From: Sipunculus nudus
Taxonomy: Eukaryota; Annelida; Sipuncula; Golfingiida; Sipunculidae
Assembly: GCA_026874595.1 (NCBI GenBank)
Contig: CM049313.1
Location: forward strand, 52,193,659-52,257,658
Reading direction: 5' to 3'
DNA length: 64,000 nt
Shown: positions 47,500 to 59,539 of the stretch, piece by piece
Layout of the letters: each line of letters starts with the position of its first letter
Position numbering within the stretch: position 1 is the first letter of the stretch
Program-made: the position numbers and the translations under genes
The notes under the pieces: generated by a model
The model's database searches: none
What the model was told of the DNA's origin: nothing
What the model saw: the letters and a program-made list of their open reading frames with translations, nothing else

Positions 47500-49620
47500 G
47501 TGAGGTCCAATGACCGTTCAGTACATTATTTCTGCTCTCGCTCTACATCATCCTGCCATTTGCGCCAAAGCTGGTTTTTCATTAACTCCGCCTCGGCGTC
47601 CTGTTACGTTAGCCATAAAAAAGGGCAAGTAAATTCCCAATGTTGAGAGGATGAGGATGTCAGTATATGTGACTGGTACGCAGTAGCAGGGTCATAACTG
47701 CCAAGATATGTTGCACTTTTTCAGCGACAAGTCTTGCTTTTTAAACTTTTCAAACTTGATTGCTATTGACTTTCACAGGACACTCCAGGCACAATCTAAT
47801 TAAATTTCAACAAACAATTTGTGCCCTGCTAGTAACACCGTACCCATTCAGAAATCAAAACGGGACAGTCACTCACATACCAGTCTCTGTAGAAACTTGG
47901 GTCAGACGTCAAGAGCAAATCTTCTAATAGCGGACATAACACAGGAAACGCCATTGTCCAAGCGATTATGCATGTTCCCCTCCCGCCAGTTTAAAATTTG
48001 TCCCTGCAGACATGAGGGGGGCCACCATATTCAATATGAATAATCGTGCACTTTAAAGTCACATACGAAAATCTGTTTTTCTTGATATATATGTCTGTGC
48101 AGGTGTCCCATAGTTTGCCGATAATTGAACGGAATATATAACGTGGCCGAAGTACGTGAAATTCCAAGGTTTCTTTCCAGTACCTCCTCGCTTATAATGA
48201 TGGTGTTTTAGCATCCAGATGTGAATATTAGTGAATAAATATTTCGTGTTGAAAGACGTCCTTTAAAGTATAAAATAACCGCCACAATTGCGAATATGTG
48301 CATATTTTCCTTCGAGTGATAAGTCATCAAATATTATGTAGTAAAGTGACACCTCTCTTTGAGCAACTACCCCTCCGTACGTTTGTGATTTAACAGACTA
48401 CCGGCATGTAATGGAACAAGAATATATTTTTATTGGATATGAGATTATCAACTCACGACTCTGTATTTTATTTTGCAAACGTACATCTGCAGTTATATGT
48501 AACATATATAACATAGCTGTTGAATAAGGGTTGACAAAATCGAGACATCTGGGTTCCTGGTTTTATATGCTAGAAATACACAGGAGGTCAGTGGAAGGAA
48601 CATCTGAGGTTCTTTAGAGGCTTCATCAGCCCGACTGGATTCGAAGGTGTTAAATACAGGCTAAGTATTTAAGAGTTGATAGCATACTACACTGAATCGT
48701 CTAAAATGTAAAATGTTTTCTAAAGATTCTTTTGAAAACAGTAAGTTTCCATCATAGCCACTCATATTTACTAATACTATCGGTTATTTTATATAAGCAA
48801 TATTTAAGATCCCAATATCCCATTTTTCTATGTTTCTGTATTGCATTTCACCATCGGTCAAAAGTCTTACATACGCCATGGTTTTCATTAGGAAAAAAAC
48901 AATTAAATTAAAGAGCTCCTAATGGGGGTGTTCTGTATTATTATAAATATTTTTTTTTTGGTTATTTGAAATTGAGTAATTATAATAATTGAAGCATACC
49001 TAATTATTGTATGATGGTCTAATATACATGTAGTCACAAACAGTCAATGACGTCTGAAACTTTAATCCTCATTCACCAAATGCCAGATATTACACAAACC
49101 GGCCGGGTGCTTGAAACCCCAAGAACGAGTTTCCAACAAATATTAAGAGCATTAAAGACACCACACGGTTCATGAAAACACAGGATCCTTTAAAGAATAC
49201 TTATCCAGAGTCTAGCTTTTTTACCATAAAGGCTTCAGCGTTTTATTATTAAGTCTGAGGTGAAACACTGTGAAATGACATGGAACTAAAACCCGGCAAT
49301 TTGGACAGCAGAGTAATGGAGTCACGACGAAGCATAAAATTGAGCGCTTGATTCGTATATCCGGTACCAGAGATTTAACATCACATACAACTTGAAACTG
49401 TCACCTCCTTCGTTTTCCCATAAAGTCTTTACTTTAGTATATCATCAATAATGAAACGATTCTGCAGGCTGCAAGTGTAACTTAATCATATTTCCATATT
49501 GTAGTCGTATTCCATGTGTCTTTTTTTTTCAATGAAACACAAAGTGGCACTTTCCTACGTGTTGGGTATTTATGTTCACAGGCAGACTTAATAATGTAGG
49601 GTTGTTTATCAAACTTGACT
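47500..49620. repeat. Duplicated block D, copy 1
   Basis: Pairs with 51,600-54,300. Landmarks: 'cgccaaagc.g.ttttcat.aa', 'gtgccctgc.a.....ca.cgtacc.att', 'gggtcaga.gtca..agcaaatcttctaa', 'gagggggccaccatattcaa.atga', and near 49,223 'ggcttcagcgttttatta..aagtc.gaggt.aa.cac.gt.aaatgac'. Order and orientation are the same in both copies. Short ORFs here show no conserved frame. Confidence 0.75.
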
Positions 49621-49747
49621 CTGAGAGCTATGCATAGTATCGCGCGATTGCGATTAATATTTTCGTTATTTTTGCTCTAAATGCTTATAATTGGTCTTGT
49701 GACTCTCACCAAAAGAACGGTGTATGGGGGATGGGGTGAGGGTAGGT

Positions 49748-49765
49748 TGGGGGGGGGGGGGGGGT
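49748..49765. repeat. Poly-G tract
   Basis: An interrupted G run (TTGG then about 14 G) marks the junction between block D copy 1 and the R1 copy C repeat. At 485-500 a poly-C tract similarly lies next to R1 copy A. Confidence 0.9.
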
Positions 49766-50260
49766 TGAAGAGTTTGACCATGATTGTGTTGATTTTTCCA
49801 ATCGCCCAGAGATTTCATCCTGTTATTATTGATTAATGGTGATCAATATTTTGATGTACTCTCTGGCTTTTAATTGATCAATGTATGGATGTACTTTCCA
49901 GCTTTTAATTGGTGCACAGGTTCCAATCAAATGGAATTCAATGAAGCAATGCACACACATTTCACACAATCATTGATAAAAAACCTCTTATTGCATTAAC
50001 AGAAACAAAAATAAAAAATGTATTTAGCTCTTGGTGGCGAATAGGTAAACAGCATCAATTGTTCCTTTGAATCAAAGCTTAGACTTTTTTAACAAATATT
50101 TGTCAAAGCTATGGACAGACAGACGGTCACAACTTGATTAATTAATACACGGGTAAAGGGAAGTCCGAACGCCATATATTCTTCAGATGATCATAGCTCA
50201 CATGTGTGACCGATCCTGATTTGGAAACACCTTAACAAAAAACGGAGCCTTTTAAAGAAG
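49766..50260 (+). repeat. Dispersed repeat R1, copy C
   Basis: Shows 'gttgaagagtttgacc..gattgtgttgatttt', 'gagatt.....attattgattaat.gtgat..atat' and the 'cacacaatcattgataaaa' to 'ttgcattaa' stretch shared with copy B. Confidence 0.55.
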
Positions 50261-50734
50261 ACACTGAAAAATATATTTTAAGCAGGTCTATTATCAATCT
50301 GTTGTTCCGGTGCTACAATATAGGTTAAAAAAACAGCATATTAGGTCAGTATAATGGCATCTTAAAGCAATGTTTTGACATTTTTTTACTTTTAGTAATT
50401 GGAGTGTATGATTTTTTTTTATTCCAGCTTGAATACTCCCTTCATAAAGGAGTATAGATATAAAGGATATGGGGTAAAACTGTTAAGATACAGGTTACGA
50501 CATCAGTAGCACTTCTTTCAATATTCCTGTAGTGTACAATCATGTTCCTGGAACAAGCAAGATATAGAAGTATCGTTCGAATCATACATGAAAAAAAGTT
50601 TTAGAAATTCGGAGCAGAGTCGCCACTTGGGCAATGCAATGCATATGTTTCCATGTAATGGAAATGCGTCTATGGCATGAGGCATGAATAGACATGTTTT
50701 TGTTTCAAGTCAACGCCTGCTCAGTCAAAGCAAG

Positions 50735-50735
<1 letters not shown>

Positions 50736-50783
<48 letters not shown>

Positions 50784-50790
50784 TCTCTCT
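50736..50790. repeat. (CT)n microsatellite
   Basis: CT tract with a few interruptions at its 3' end. Confidence 0.97.
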
Positions 50791-50981
50791 CAAATATTGA
50801 GAAATGTATAATCACTTAACCTCAATATTTATGTTGAACTTCTTTCTCCATGTGTCACAGGTGGCTTTTGTGTCAGCGGATTAAAATCCTTAACAACATT
50901 TCCCAGACCTGATAAAAAAACAAAAATATTGATATATTGGAAATATTTTGTATGGAAAGTTTTCTTTATATCGAATGAAAT

Positions 50982-50985
<4 letters not shown>

Positions 50986-51024
<39 letters not shown>

Positions 51025-51046
51025 CCTCTCTCTCTCTCTCTCTCCT
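50986..51046. repeat. (CT)n microsatellite
   Basis: CT tract interrupted by TTT and CCC. Minus-strand ORFs rich in R/E here are translations of the (GA)n strand. Confidence 0.97.
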
Positions 51047-51599
51047 CTGCCCCTCTGAAATATGACAAGGGAAGATGATGTGTCGGGTGTGAGTATATGC
51101 AACTCTTCAATTAAGGTATTTTCCCGGTACATTCATTTGGATGTCAAATATATTATATGCACAGATATTTGTGGATATACCGACATAATGCTCGGTAGAA
51201 CATGCGTAACAGACAACTATAGTTAACGTTTTAATGTCTCTGATATATTGTCTTCGGTCGATCGCTGTCGGTTATATCTTAACGGTTGTTTACAAAACTT
51301 AATTGAATGTGATACTCTCTTTTTACATAAGCAGAAACCGAGTGCCGTGAACTTTAATCACTGAAAGAAATAATTTATTCGCCGATTGGGTCTCGCGGAC
51401 AAAAAAGAAAATTCGAGTTTTAAACCCAATGATAATTGAACTTAGTCTTTCGATAGATATTACTTTAGTAGTGTAAAGTAATTTAAGTGAGTATTATTTG
51501 ACAAGTGCACTGCTAGTTTTGTTGGTCTTCCCGTTCGTCTGCTGTATAAAACAACTTACCTCAGTAAATTATAAACGACACAGGAAAGATATAAGTAAG

Positions 51600-54300
51600 C
51601 ACGATTGCCCTTAAGTAAATTAGTCCGCTGTCGTTGTACATTACCTGCCTCTTCCCGCCAAAGCCGTTTTTCATAAATTATGCTGCGACATACCTTCGCT
51701 TCAGCAATAAAGATTATGGGTAAGAAATTCATCATTATGATAAACACGTGAGTGGATCGGAAATGTACAGGGTAGTGCGACGATAACTGCACAGGTCTTT
51801 GAACTTTTTCCGAGACAATCCTTTTTTTATAAGTCGAGAAGGCAATGATAGGCCCTGACTATTACAGAAAACTCCTGGAATACTCTCAATGAAAAGTAAG
51901 CAATTGATGTTGCAAATATATGTGTGCCCTGCAAACAAGTTCGCACCTATTCCTTTTTTTTTTTTTTGCTGGGGCTGCCCCCTTAATCCCAAAAGATCAC
52001 ATTCGTTTATGTAGCCAGTTTTTATATCGCAGTTCTTTCAAGAAACAATTAGTCAAGAGCTGCTATCTTCATAGCTTTATCAATAATTTACGTGTTATGT
52101 GTAAGCACATTTTGTGATATAAAGACATCCGTGAACATACCATGAATTCATGAAATTATTATTTCCGATGGAGGACACAATGGTTTGTTGACCTAACAAT
52201 CTATGTTCCGTATAAGAAGTTATACCTACATCATTTTATAATATGAAAGGAAATGCAATGCCTATACTATTTTTGGCTACAAATCATAAAGTGTGCAATC
52301 TGCATATAAACAAGGATAACCATGATTTTGCATGATACCACAAGGGGAAAATGACTGACAGTTCTGTCCTATCAGCTTATTTTGATAATTTGGGTCGGAC
52401 ATCATAAGCAAAATCTTCTAACATAGAGCAGCAATAGCTATTTGTCTAAGAAATAATGCATAACTTGGACTGAAGGCAGGTTGAAACTATTCCCTGAAGA
52501 CACAAACCGATCAGGAAGGCCACCATATTCAACATGATTATATTTTGTAGTGTAAAACTAAGTATAAAACTCCTTTTTCATTAATAGTTCTGTGCACGTC
52601 TTTTATCCGTCATATTGCTAATTATCATATATGGTTAAACCTGATTTAAATAAACAGCAAATACCTATGGTAGATAGACTGTCTGTTTTGTTTTTTACAA
52701 TGGGACTCGTTTACACCTAAGAAATCTTAAATTGCCAAGCAATTTAATTAATATTGGAAACATTTTTATCAATCAGTCAGTTATCTTACCTGTGCTTACT
52801 TTAGGCCAAATTTTCAAATTGCCAAAGTGCATGTACGTGCATTGGCGACTTATAATTCATATATGCGTTATGTTTGTTATGTGACCCGGAATCCTTTATC
52901 GAACGCTTATGTGCATTAAAGGATGAAATATACTATGGGAATACATAGATTATGCATATATTATATTAATACTATATCTTAATTCATATAACATATATTA
53001 GTTTGGTCTGGTATTAACATTAGGAGTAACTCGTGTTATATTAAAACTGCTCAGTTCTAGTCGAGGTTGGATAACCCGATCTAATTAAGTAAATAGAAAA
53101 AAGACAAACGTCAAGATTTATGGTCTTATATATTGGTTCTCCGCTTTTCTACTTTGCCCTCCCTTCATTCGAGCCATTTCATTTTTGAAGCTTTTCTCGT
53201 CCAACTTCGGGGCATACAAAGCAAACAATTTAGGCACCAGAAGGCAATCTCTTCTATATTTGCATGCCCCTATGACCAGTACCCGTACACTCCCGGATGT
53301 AGAGAGTTTGCTACTATAGTAAATACTTTGGCTAGGTGTCTCAGCACAGGAAGCAGAACGAACGCCCACAATCTTTCGGTCACAAGTCCAGCACTCTAAC
53401 CACTCCACAGTTTGTTTATGGGTCTGAGTTTCTAAGGGCTCTGAAACTTCTTATAAGCGTATCTAATTCATTCGCTTTTGTGTCAACTATCTTCCGAAAA
53501 CACACATATTGGAACCTTATTCAAATTGGACAGAAGGTGATCGATTCGTTCTCTGCCTGAAGAAACATGACGTAGACAAACATATATATTCGGGCTTTAA
53601 CGTTAGAGACATTTAATAATACCGCAGAAATCAAGGAATCAATTCATATTTAAAAGGTCAAGGCATCATCTTAGGATAGTAAAATATTATTTTTAAATAC
53701 GGTTTCACATGGTTAAACGGTTAATACTCCGATTCCCTTACTGGCGTTATAATGGAAAAAGTTTGCAACGTCCGTGATTATGTTGTACGCCACAAATAAC
53801 AAAGATTACTGAAGTTTTTTTATTTAACGCTGGCTAGTTTTTATACGGAAAAATATGTTTTTCAAACAGATGATGTTAATGAATTTCTCGATCGATCCGT
53901 CTGTCTTTTGTGGTCTGTAAGCTTCAGCGTTTATTATGGATTCAAGTCAGAGATAAAGCACCGTTAAATGACCTGGAATTAAAAACCCGACATCAGGTAT
54001 TGACAACAAGGTAATGGGATATTAACAAAGCATTAAATTATACCTTGGTCCATATCTACCGTACAACAGGTTTTACAGAAGATTAAGCCGGTATTTCCAT
54101 TTAATTTACCTCAAAGTGCCATATCATATGGTTTATCTTACCATTGTAAATATCGTATACCAGCAATAATGATTCCTCACACTGCAAGGCAAAACTATAA
54201 TTAAACAATAATTTCATTCTGTTGCCTTATCGAACAGGATTTTTTTTTTCATTTAGACATTAAGTGTTATTTAAAAATTCTCTACCTGTCAATTATAGCA
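51600..54300. repeat. Duplicated block D, copy 2
   Basis: Partner of 47,500-49,620, longer because it contains the SINE at 53.1-53.4 kb and other unshared sequence. The 'cttcagcgttta' segment is at 53,922 and the 'ggaaggccaccatattcaacatga' segment at 52,514. Confidence 0.72.
53120..53410 (-). mobile_element. tRNA-derived SINE, copy 2
   Basis: On the minus strand a tRNA-like head reads GTGGTTAGAGTGCTGG (A-box region, 53,388-53,403), then CTTGTGACCGAAAG, then GTTCGTTCTGC (B-box, 53,353-53,363). Their spacing matches a Pol III internal promoter. The body continues to about 53,120. It lies inside block D copy 2 but is absent from copy 1, consistent with insertion after the duplication. Head and body differ from the SINE at 21.7-22.05 kb, so two SINE families are present. 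The overlapping 96-codon ORF is simply the SINE. Confidence 0.7.
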
Positions 54301-54903
54301 TTTAATAAGATGATGAGACAAATATCATCGACAGTTGAAATGGTGGCAGGATTGTAGTGTGAATATAGAACACACTTTTAGAAACATATTTTGTCATAAC
54401 ATTGTTTTCGAAGTTTTCTCTGGTGCTAGTAATCTGTTGCCTCCACGAGTGGATTATTAATTAACATTCATAACATTCATGAAAGCACCCTTAATAATGC
54501 AGTTTTATCTTACCCATGGCTCAAAAGGTAATTTAACACAACCTGTCTTTCTGTTAAATTAAACCAATGTATAATACATAATTAAATTTCATAAATTCCA
54601 TAACTCCAATAGCAAATTGTAAAACAGGAAACGCATGAGTATTAAAAAACGGACAACTGAAGAAAACTCCTTAATTAATGTACTTATGAACATTTTGAAA
54701 GATATGTTACTAATGCAGGCGATTATGAATACTATTGAAGAATAAATCATATCAAATTGCTGTATTGATGCTTTTTGTATTGATATGCCTAAATATCTTA
54801 TAAATTTGATCCCTTATGTGCTTTAGCTGTATTTTTATATTCATTGGATTAGTGGTTGAAGTGAAAAACCTAATCATGAAAGACTAACGAAATAATCGGG
54901 GAA

Positions 54904-54905
<2 letters not shown>
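54300..54905. other. Spacer, nothing recognised
   Basis: AT-rich sequence between block D2 and the AT tract bordering the Penelope-like fragment. Confidence 0.4.

Positions 54906-54907
<2 letters not shown>

Positions 54908-54961
<54 letters not shown>
54908..54961. repeat. (AT)n microsatellite
   Basis: Pure AT tract lying directly at the 3' end of the minus-strand Penelope-like fragment. Confidence 0.97.
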
Positions 54962-54966
<5 letters not shown>

Positions 54967-55780
54967 GAAGGTAGAGTTACCCTTCGATGTAAAGTGCTCA
55001 ATGGCATACAGACTAGGCCAGAGGGATATAACACTGAAGAAAAACAAAACTTAAAATTGTCTGTTTCATGGGATGTGACTCGATAATCAGGTGAATGTTG
55101 TTAGAATGGGGGCGTTGCTATAAGTAGCTTTTCAGACAAATAGAGATAACACTTTCTGGTCCCACAGAAGTAAGGTGCTTCCGGGGCAGAGGTTTCCCAG
55201 GAGAGCCTGTCATTGATATTGTTGTCTTAAAGTGTCCATATGTGTTTAGACAGTTCATTGCTTTTAGCGTGGGATCCGTAACTAAAGGATTGTTTGTTGT
55301 TTTGAAATCACCTTCAGTAGACCCTATGTAGTGTTTCTCGTCATTTTCTGTTCTAACTGTTGCCTTATAGACAATGCATCTCAGCTGACACTGGTCATAA
55401 ATGGGACAATCATCCTTTATACGGCTGTTACATTGCTTTTGACGTACATTTACAGCTCTGTTATTATTTAGGACCTTTATAATATGTTTGTAAATCAGAT
55501 TAAAGCTGATGGGTAAACAGCTATAGCTAGTTTTTCAATTTTTTCCTGTTGAATAGCTTGTGATACGTTTTATGTTTTGGAAAGTGTTTTTCAACTAGTT
55601 TCATGAATTGTCGGCCAATATTAGCTTTACATGACGGCTGTAGAGGAGATTGAACCATGCTATTTTCCTTTTCCTGTTTCTTTTGCTTTTCTTTGTTGGT
55701 TCAACATATTTTATGCTTTCTGAAAACCCGCTTTTCGCTAAAGTTTTGCAATACATGGGTTTGGCTTTCATAAATAGCTC
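54962..55780 (-). pseudogene. Penelope-like element, C-terminal part with GIY-YIG endonuclease
   Basis: Minus-strand translation across frames gives, in order: a basic KETGKRK then IAWFN..YSR stretch (near 55,690-55,640); the segment KANIGRQFMKLVEKHFPKH; a cysteine-rich segment reading CN.RIKDDCPIYDQC (near 55,430); KHYIGSTEGDFKT (GIY-YIG core, HYIGSTEG at 55,311-55,334); ELSKHIWTLKDNN; and APYFCGTRKCYLYLSEKLLIA ending near 55,107. This order matches GIY-YIG retroelements of the Penelope-like group downstream of RT. Stops and frameshifts are scattered, so it is dead. The 5' part with RT is missing. The end abuts an (AT)n tract. Confidence 0.78.
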
Positions 55781-55784
55781 TTAA

Positions 55785-56265
55785 TTGCAAGATGTGTCAG
55801 GTGCCCGTTACTGATCATTATAGGCATCTGCCTGAAAATTGCTTGGGGGTGATTCGATTGTGCGTCGATACAGAGCGGATCATTGTTTGGTTTTCTGTAA
55901 GGGTAGAAAATGTCACTTTGGATGTCAAGTGTTACGTCTTAGAAATTTGTGCAGGTAAGGTTTGTTTCAATGGTTATTTTTCACCCAACATGGGAAAAGA
56001 ATTTGGTATTTTTTTACGGGTGCTCTCTGCATTCAGTCCAGACATGTTGGGGAAATAACCTAAACCGTCATCTCGATACAGGCTTAGGACATTTTCACCA
56101 AATTCCAACCGAAAATTAGAAGAACGGTTTTAATGTGTTCTTGCGGCCACGTAAATGTATTCACGTGGTTAAATCTAATGAATAGTCAATTTTGAGAAGA
56201 TTTTACGTTGACAGCATGATATCTGTTTAATAAATGTAGGACTGTGTCATATCGGGGTGACATTG
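55785..56265. other. Spacer, short unassigned ORF
   Basis: An 88-codon ORF (55,792-56,058, plus) is open but has no recognised motif. It immediately precedes block Z3. I see nothing else. Confidence 0.3.
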
Positions 56266-56269
56266 CTTA

Positions 56270-58255
56270 TCTGCAGATTGACCAAATAAGACTATCATTT
56301 GTAAGAAACGCACACATATGAAATATCTGCTTTAGCTTAATACATAATAAACATTGATTACATGAAAATTAGACGAATCAGTCGAATATGGATTCAATAA
56401 TCAACTAAATCAAACATTCAACTTGGCGTTAAAAGTAACACAATTACGTTAATTTGAAAGGCTGTAAGGCAAAATTAAATAGGCACTACTCTGAGCTAAC
56501 CTTGCATCTCCGTTTCTGCATATAATTTTTCATGAGCATTACGCTAATGGAAGAATACTGATTTAGAAAACAGGTTAATTGTTGTTCATTGCATGTTTAA
56601 TTGCTATTTAACCCCTTGTAAAGTCTTACGGTTTATTGTTTATTCTTAAGTTAACAACTAAATATGAAAAAAAAATGTTTCTGATTGATGCCTTCAGCAA
56701 GTCATGTCTTTGCCCTCATTTCATCAGTAAAGCCAAAAGAAATAAACTGCCCGACCACAATTATCCTTAGAGAGTTTGAGGAAGTTAATACACAATTTAA
56801 AGTAAAGGCCTTCTGATTGCAGTTTTAATGTTTTGTTGCCGACATGCCGACTATGGGTTATTTAACTGTCATTTGCCTTTTCGATGAAAAAAAATTAAAT
56901 AAAAGTTATTTACTAGTGTAATTCCCCATTTTAAAGAATAAAAACAAACTTATTTTATGCTAAAAAGAGCAGCAATGTATATACACATTTCATAAGGACG
57001 ATAGAACACGGCCATTTCACATATATCATGATGAAAGCTGTTTAAAACTTATTTTAATGTTATGCTACCCTCTTTGTATATATCAATGTCAAAATAAACT
57101 CATAAAGCAAGATGTGCCTGCTGTAGAGTACAAAATGCATTCTCGGGGTAAATACCTGACGGTTTGTTACATCGTCATTTGACATATATGTTGAAGGTCA
57201 GGTATGTTGATGTGTGGAAATGAGGGACTACGAAGGACTACGGGATTAAGTAATATAGGTTTAGACATGGTTCGAAGGGGGTTCCTTTATCAGGCTGGGC
57301 GACTCAGTATGTAATTCTCGCTACCAAATTATAACTAATTACTAATCAACGAATCAACTAATTATGCAGGGAAAACAATTATAAAACCATAGTCTTGTCA
57401 CCCTCTTTGACCATGCAAAACGGCTCATGCCATTACCATAGAATAAATCCTTCTTCTTTGCCCTCCCTCGTCTTTCAAGGTTCTCTGTCCATGATCAAAT
57501 TATATATTCTGGAGTGGTGACGAAGAACGGGTGCCTCTTGAAGATGTGTAATTTATTTTAATATCAGAGTGAACCGGCAGAAATTACGCCATTCACCGGA
57601 AGTACCGAGGAAATTTGCCGCAGTTTGATCAACGAGACGCATACGATTCCAAGGAAACGCTGAAAGGAAATGGCTCACATGAAATGCTTAAGGCTGAGGG
57701 GATGTTTCAAATGACCCTATACGTAATGAATAATATATAAAATGTGATGTATGTATTATTCACAACAGAAAATGCCAAAAAATAAGAAAAAAAAATATTG
57801 TCTATGTAATTAATTTCGGATTCCCTATATATATATCTTTCCGAAGTGTCTAAGTGCGAGTGTTATTGTATTATATAACTGATCGTATATTATCATTTTG
57901 TCATATAACCGATCTTTATCCGCTAATCTATCATATAGCTTATTGTTAACTGTTTGTCGATCATTTAAGTCTATGCGGGTTAAAAATAATGTTCTAGAAA
58001 CTCCGAAGGAGACTCCCTGAATTGAGCTAAATACAATATTTTCTTTAAAGGGAATTCAAACAGGAAACTGTATAGAATAACATAGAACACACAGGATAAA
58101 AACCGAACACGACGTTAGAGGTAGCACTACAGACATGAACCTTATATCACCTGCTTCCGTAACTAACTTACAACCTTTATAGGGACATGGTAGAAAGAAC
58201 ATCTGTTATTCGTTGGTCACACTTAACAATAGATTAACTTGATTAATAATTGGCT
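56270..58255 (+). repeat. Duplicated receptor-upstream block Z, copy 3 (intact unit)
   Basis: Aligns with Z1 and Z2: 'tcatatcggggtgacatt.cttatctgcag' (56,249-56,283, matched at 28.83 kb), 'acgctaatgga' (56,541), 'tatttaacccct' (56,604), 'ttcagcaagtca' (56,693), 'cgaccacaattatc' (56,752), 'gatcaacgagacgcata' (57,627) and 'atgaccctatacgtaatgaa' (57,711). It continues with 'aaaaaccgaacac' (58,099) as in copies 0 and 2, then is interrupted at about 58,255 by unit-specific DNA before the promoter block resumes near 61,220. This is the upstream region of the only intact receptor. Confidence 0.78.
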
Positions 58256-58834
58256 TATATTAGGGGTGGGTATTATTTTACAAATTTCGGAAATCCGATA
58301 CTCTAACCCCCTGAATTTATGTACCTGCATATAAAACCTTTGAAGATTTTTTTTCAAAATTTTCTTTCAAGTGTAACCCCCTGTATACCCCCTCTGAAGT
58401 TTGCATAAAATATTAAAAATACATTTTTTTCAGTCTTTTCATAGATTCTTCACCTCCTTTATAAATTGGGCTTTAACACCGTTTGAAGTTGTGCCAAATG
58501 TACTGACATGATCATATTAACTGTTATTGATGTATTATTACTATAGTTCATTGGTTTAATTAGTGCATTGCCATAGCTTTGCCACAAAATCTGAATAAAT
58601 CATACAAATTGCAAATGATGCATAGCCATAAAACCATACGTGACATTGATATTATCAAAACATATACTGGTATACTACTGTTTAAAAGCTTACCTATAAC
58701 TCATAGAATAATAAATATGTTCAACGCACTGCTATAAATATTTTTGGACTATTTTAAGTGGAAAAATCTGTCGGAAAAGTAATGGGCTGAACAAAATCTA
58801 CATTTGCCTAACACAATCCGATTACTGCCCTTGT

Positions 58835-59265
58835 TTAAAGATTTATCAAGAAGACATGGTTTTGTTCTATAGCCTTGTCCTGCAGTGAATGTGTTTACAA
58901 CAGTATAGCAAAATATTTCAAACAGAATAATACACAAACTATATTCCGCTTGTAAATATATCCTTTAAGTGCTACAGATAAAGACTCACGGGTTCAGGGC
59001 ACCCTTTTGGGTCATTTCTCTCCTGTATGGATTGATGCTTTTGTTAAAAGATTTAAAAAAAGACGTGGTTTTGTTAGCCCAAACTTTTGTTCTATAGCCT
59101 AGTCCTACAGTGAATGTGTTTACAACAGTATAGCAAAATATTTCAAACAGAATAATACACAAACTCTATTCCGCTTGTAAATATTTCCTTTAAGTGCTAC
59201 AGATAAATACTCATGGGTTCAGGGCGCCCTTTTGGAACATTTCTTTCCTGTATGGATTGATGCCA
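58835..59265. repeat. Tandem pair, period about 225 bp
   Basis: 'gtgaatgtgtttacaacagtatagcaaaatatttcaaacagaataatacacaaact' occurs at 58,885 and 59,110 with almost no differences. Flanking phrases 'gctacagataaa.actca.gggttcagggc.ccctttt' and 'tcctgtatggattgatgc' also repeat. A recent duplication. Confidence 0.93.
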
Positions 59266-59416
59266 ATACTTTTGCAGATGGAAACACCTTAAAGTCCTTT
59301 TTAGTTATAACTATAAAATAAATGGACAGCATCTCCCTAACAAATCTCATATAAAATCTTATTTGTGTGGAGGTCTCTATCTGTATGAAGAAATGATGAT
59401 AATCTGTTTCTTTCAG

Positions 59417-59539
59417 CTGGCAAAAAAATATGGCATAAAAACAAGGTCAAAGTACAAGATGATTCTTGAGGGAGATCATGCCTCCAAACAGGTCCTGGTG
59501 AATCCTTTAGGAACCCTTAAATCAAGTAATATTAAGTGA
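59417..59539 (+). pseudogene. Exon-like ORF after a good splice acceptor
   Basis: A pyrimidine-rich acceptor 'tctgtttctttcag' at 59,403-59,416 is followed by 40 open codons and a TGA (59,537-59,539). The peptide starts LAKKYGIKTRSKYK and continues MILEGDHASKQVLV. It looks more protein-like than nearby chance ORFs, with balanced Lys, Gly and hydrophobics. No partner exon or family is recognised. It could be the last exon of a gene captured by, or carried in, the unit-specific insertion, or a cryptic exon. Confidence 0.3.

Noticed and set aside
50829-51132. Minus-strand ORFs rich in Arg and Glu
   Set aside because: They are read through a (GA)n microsatellite.
53118-53408. 96-codon minus-strand ORF
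   Set aside because: It coincides with a tRNA-derived SINE, including both Pol III boxes.
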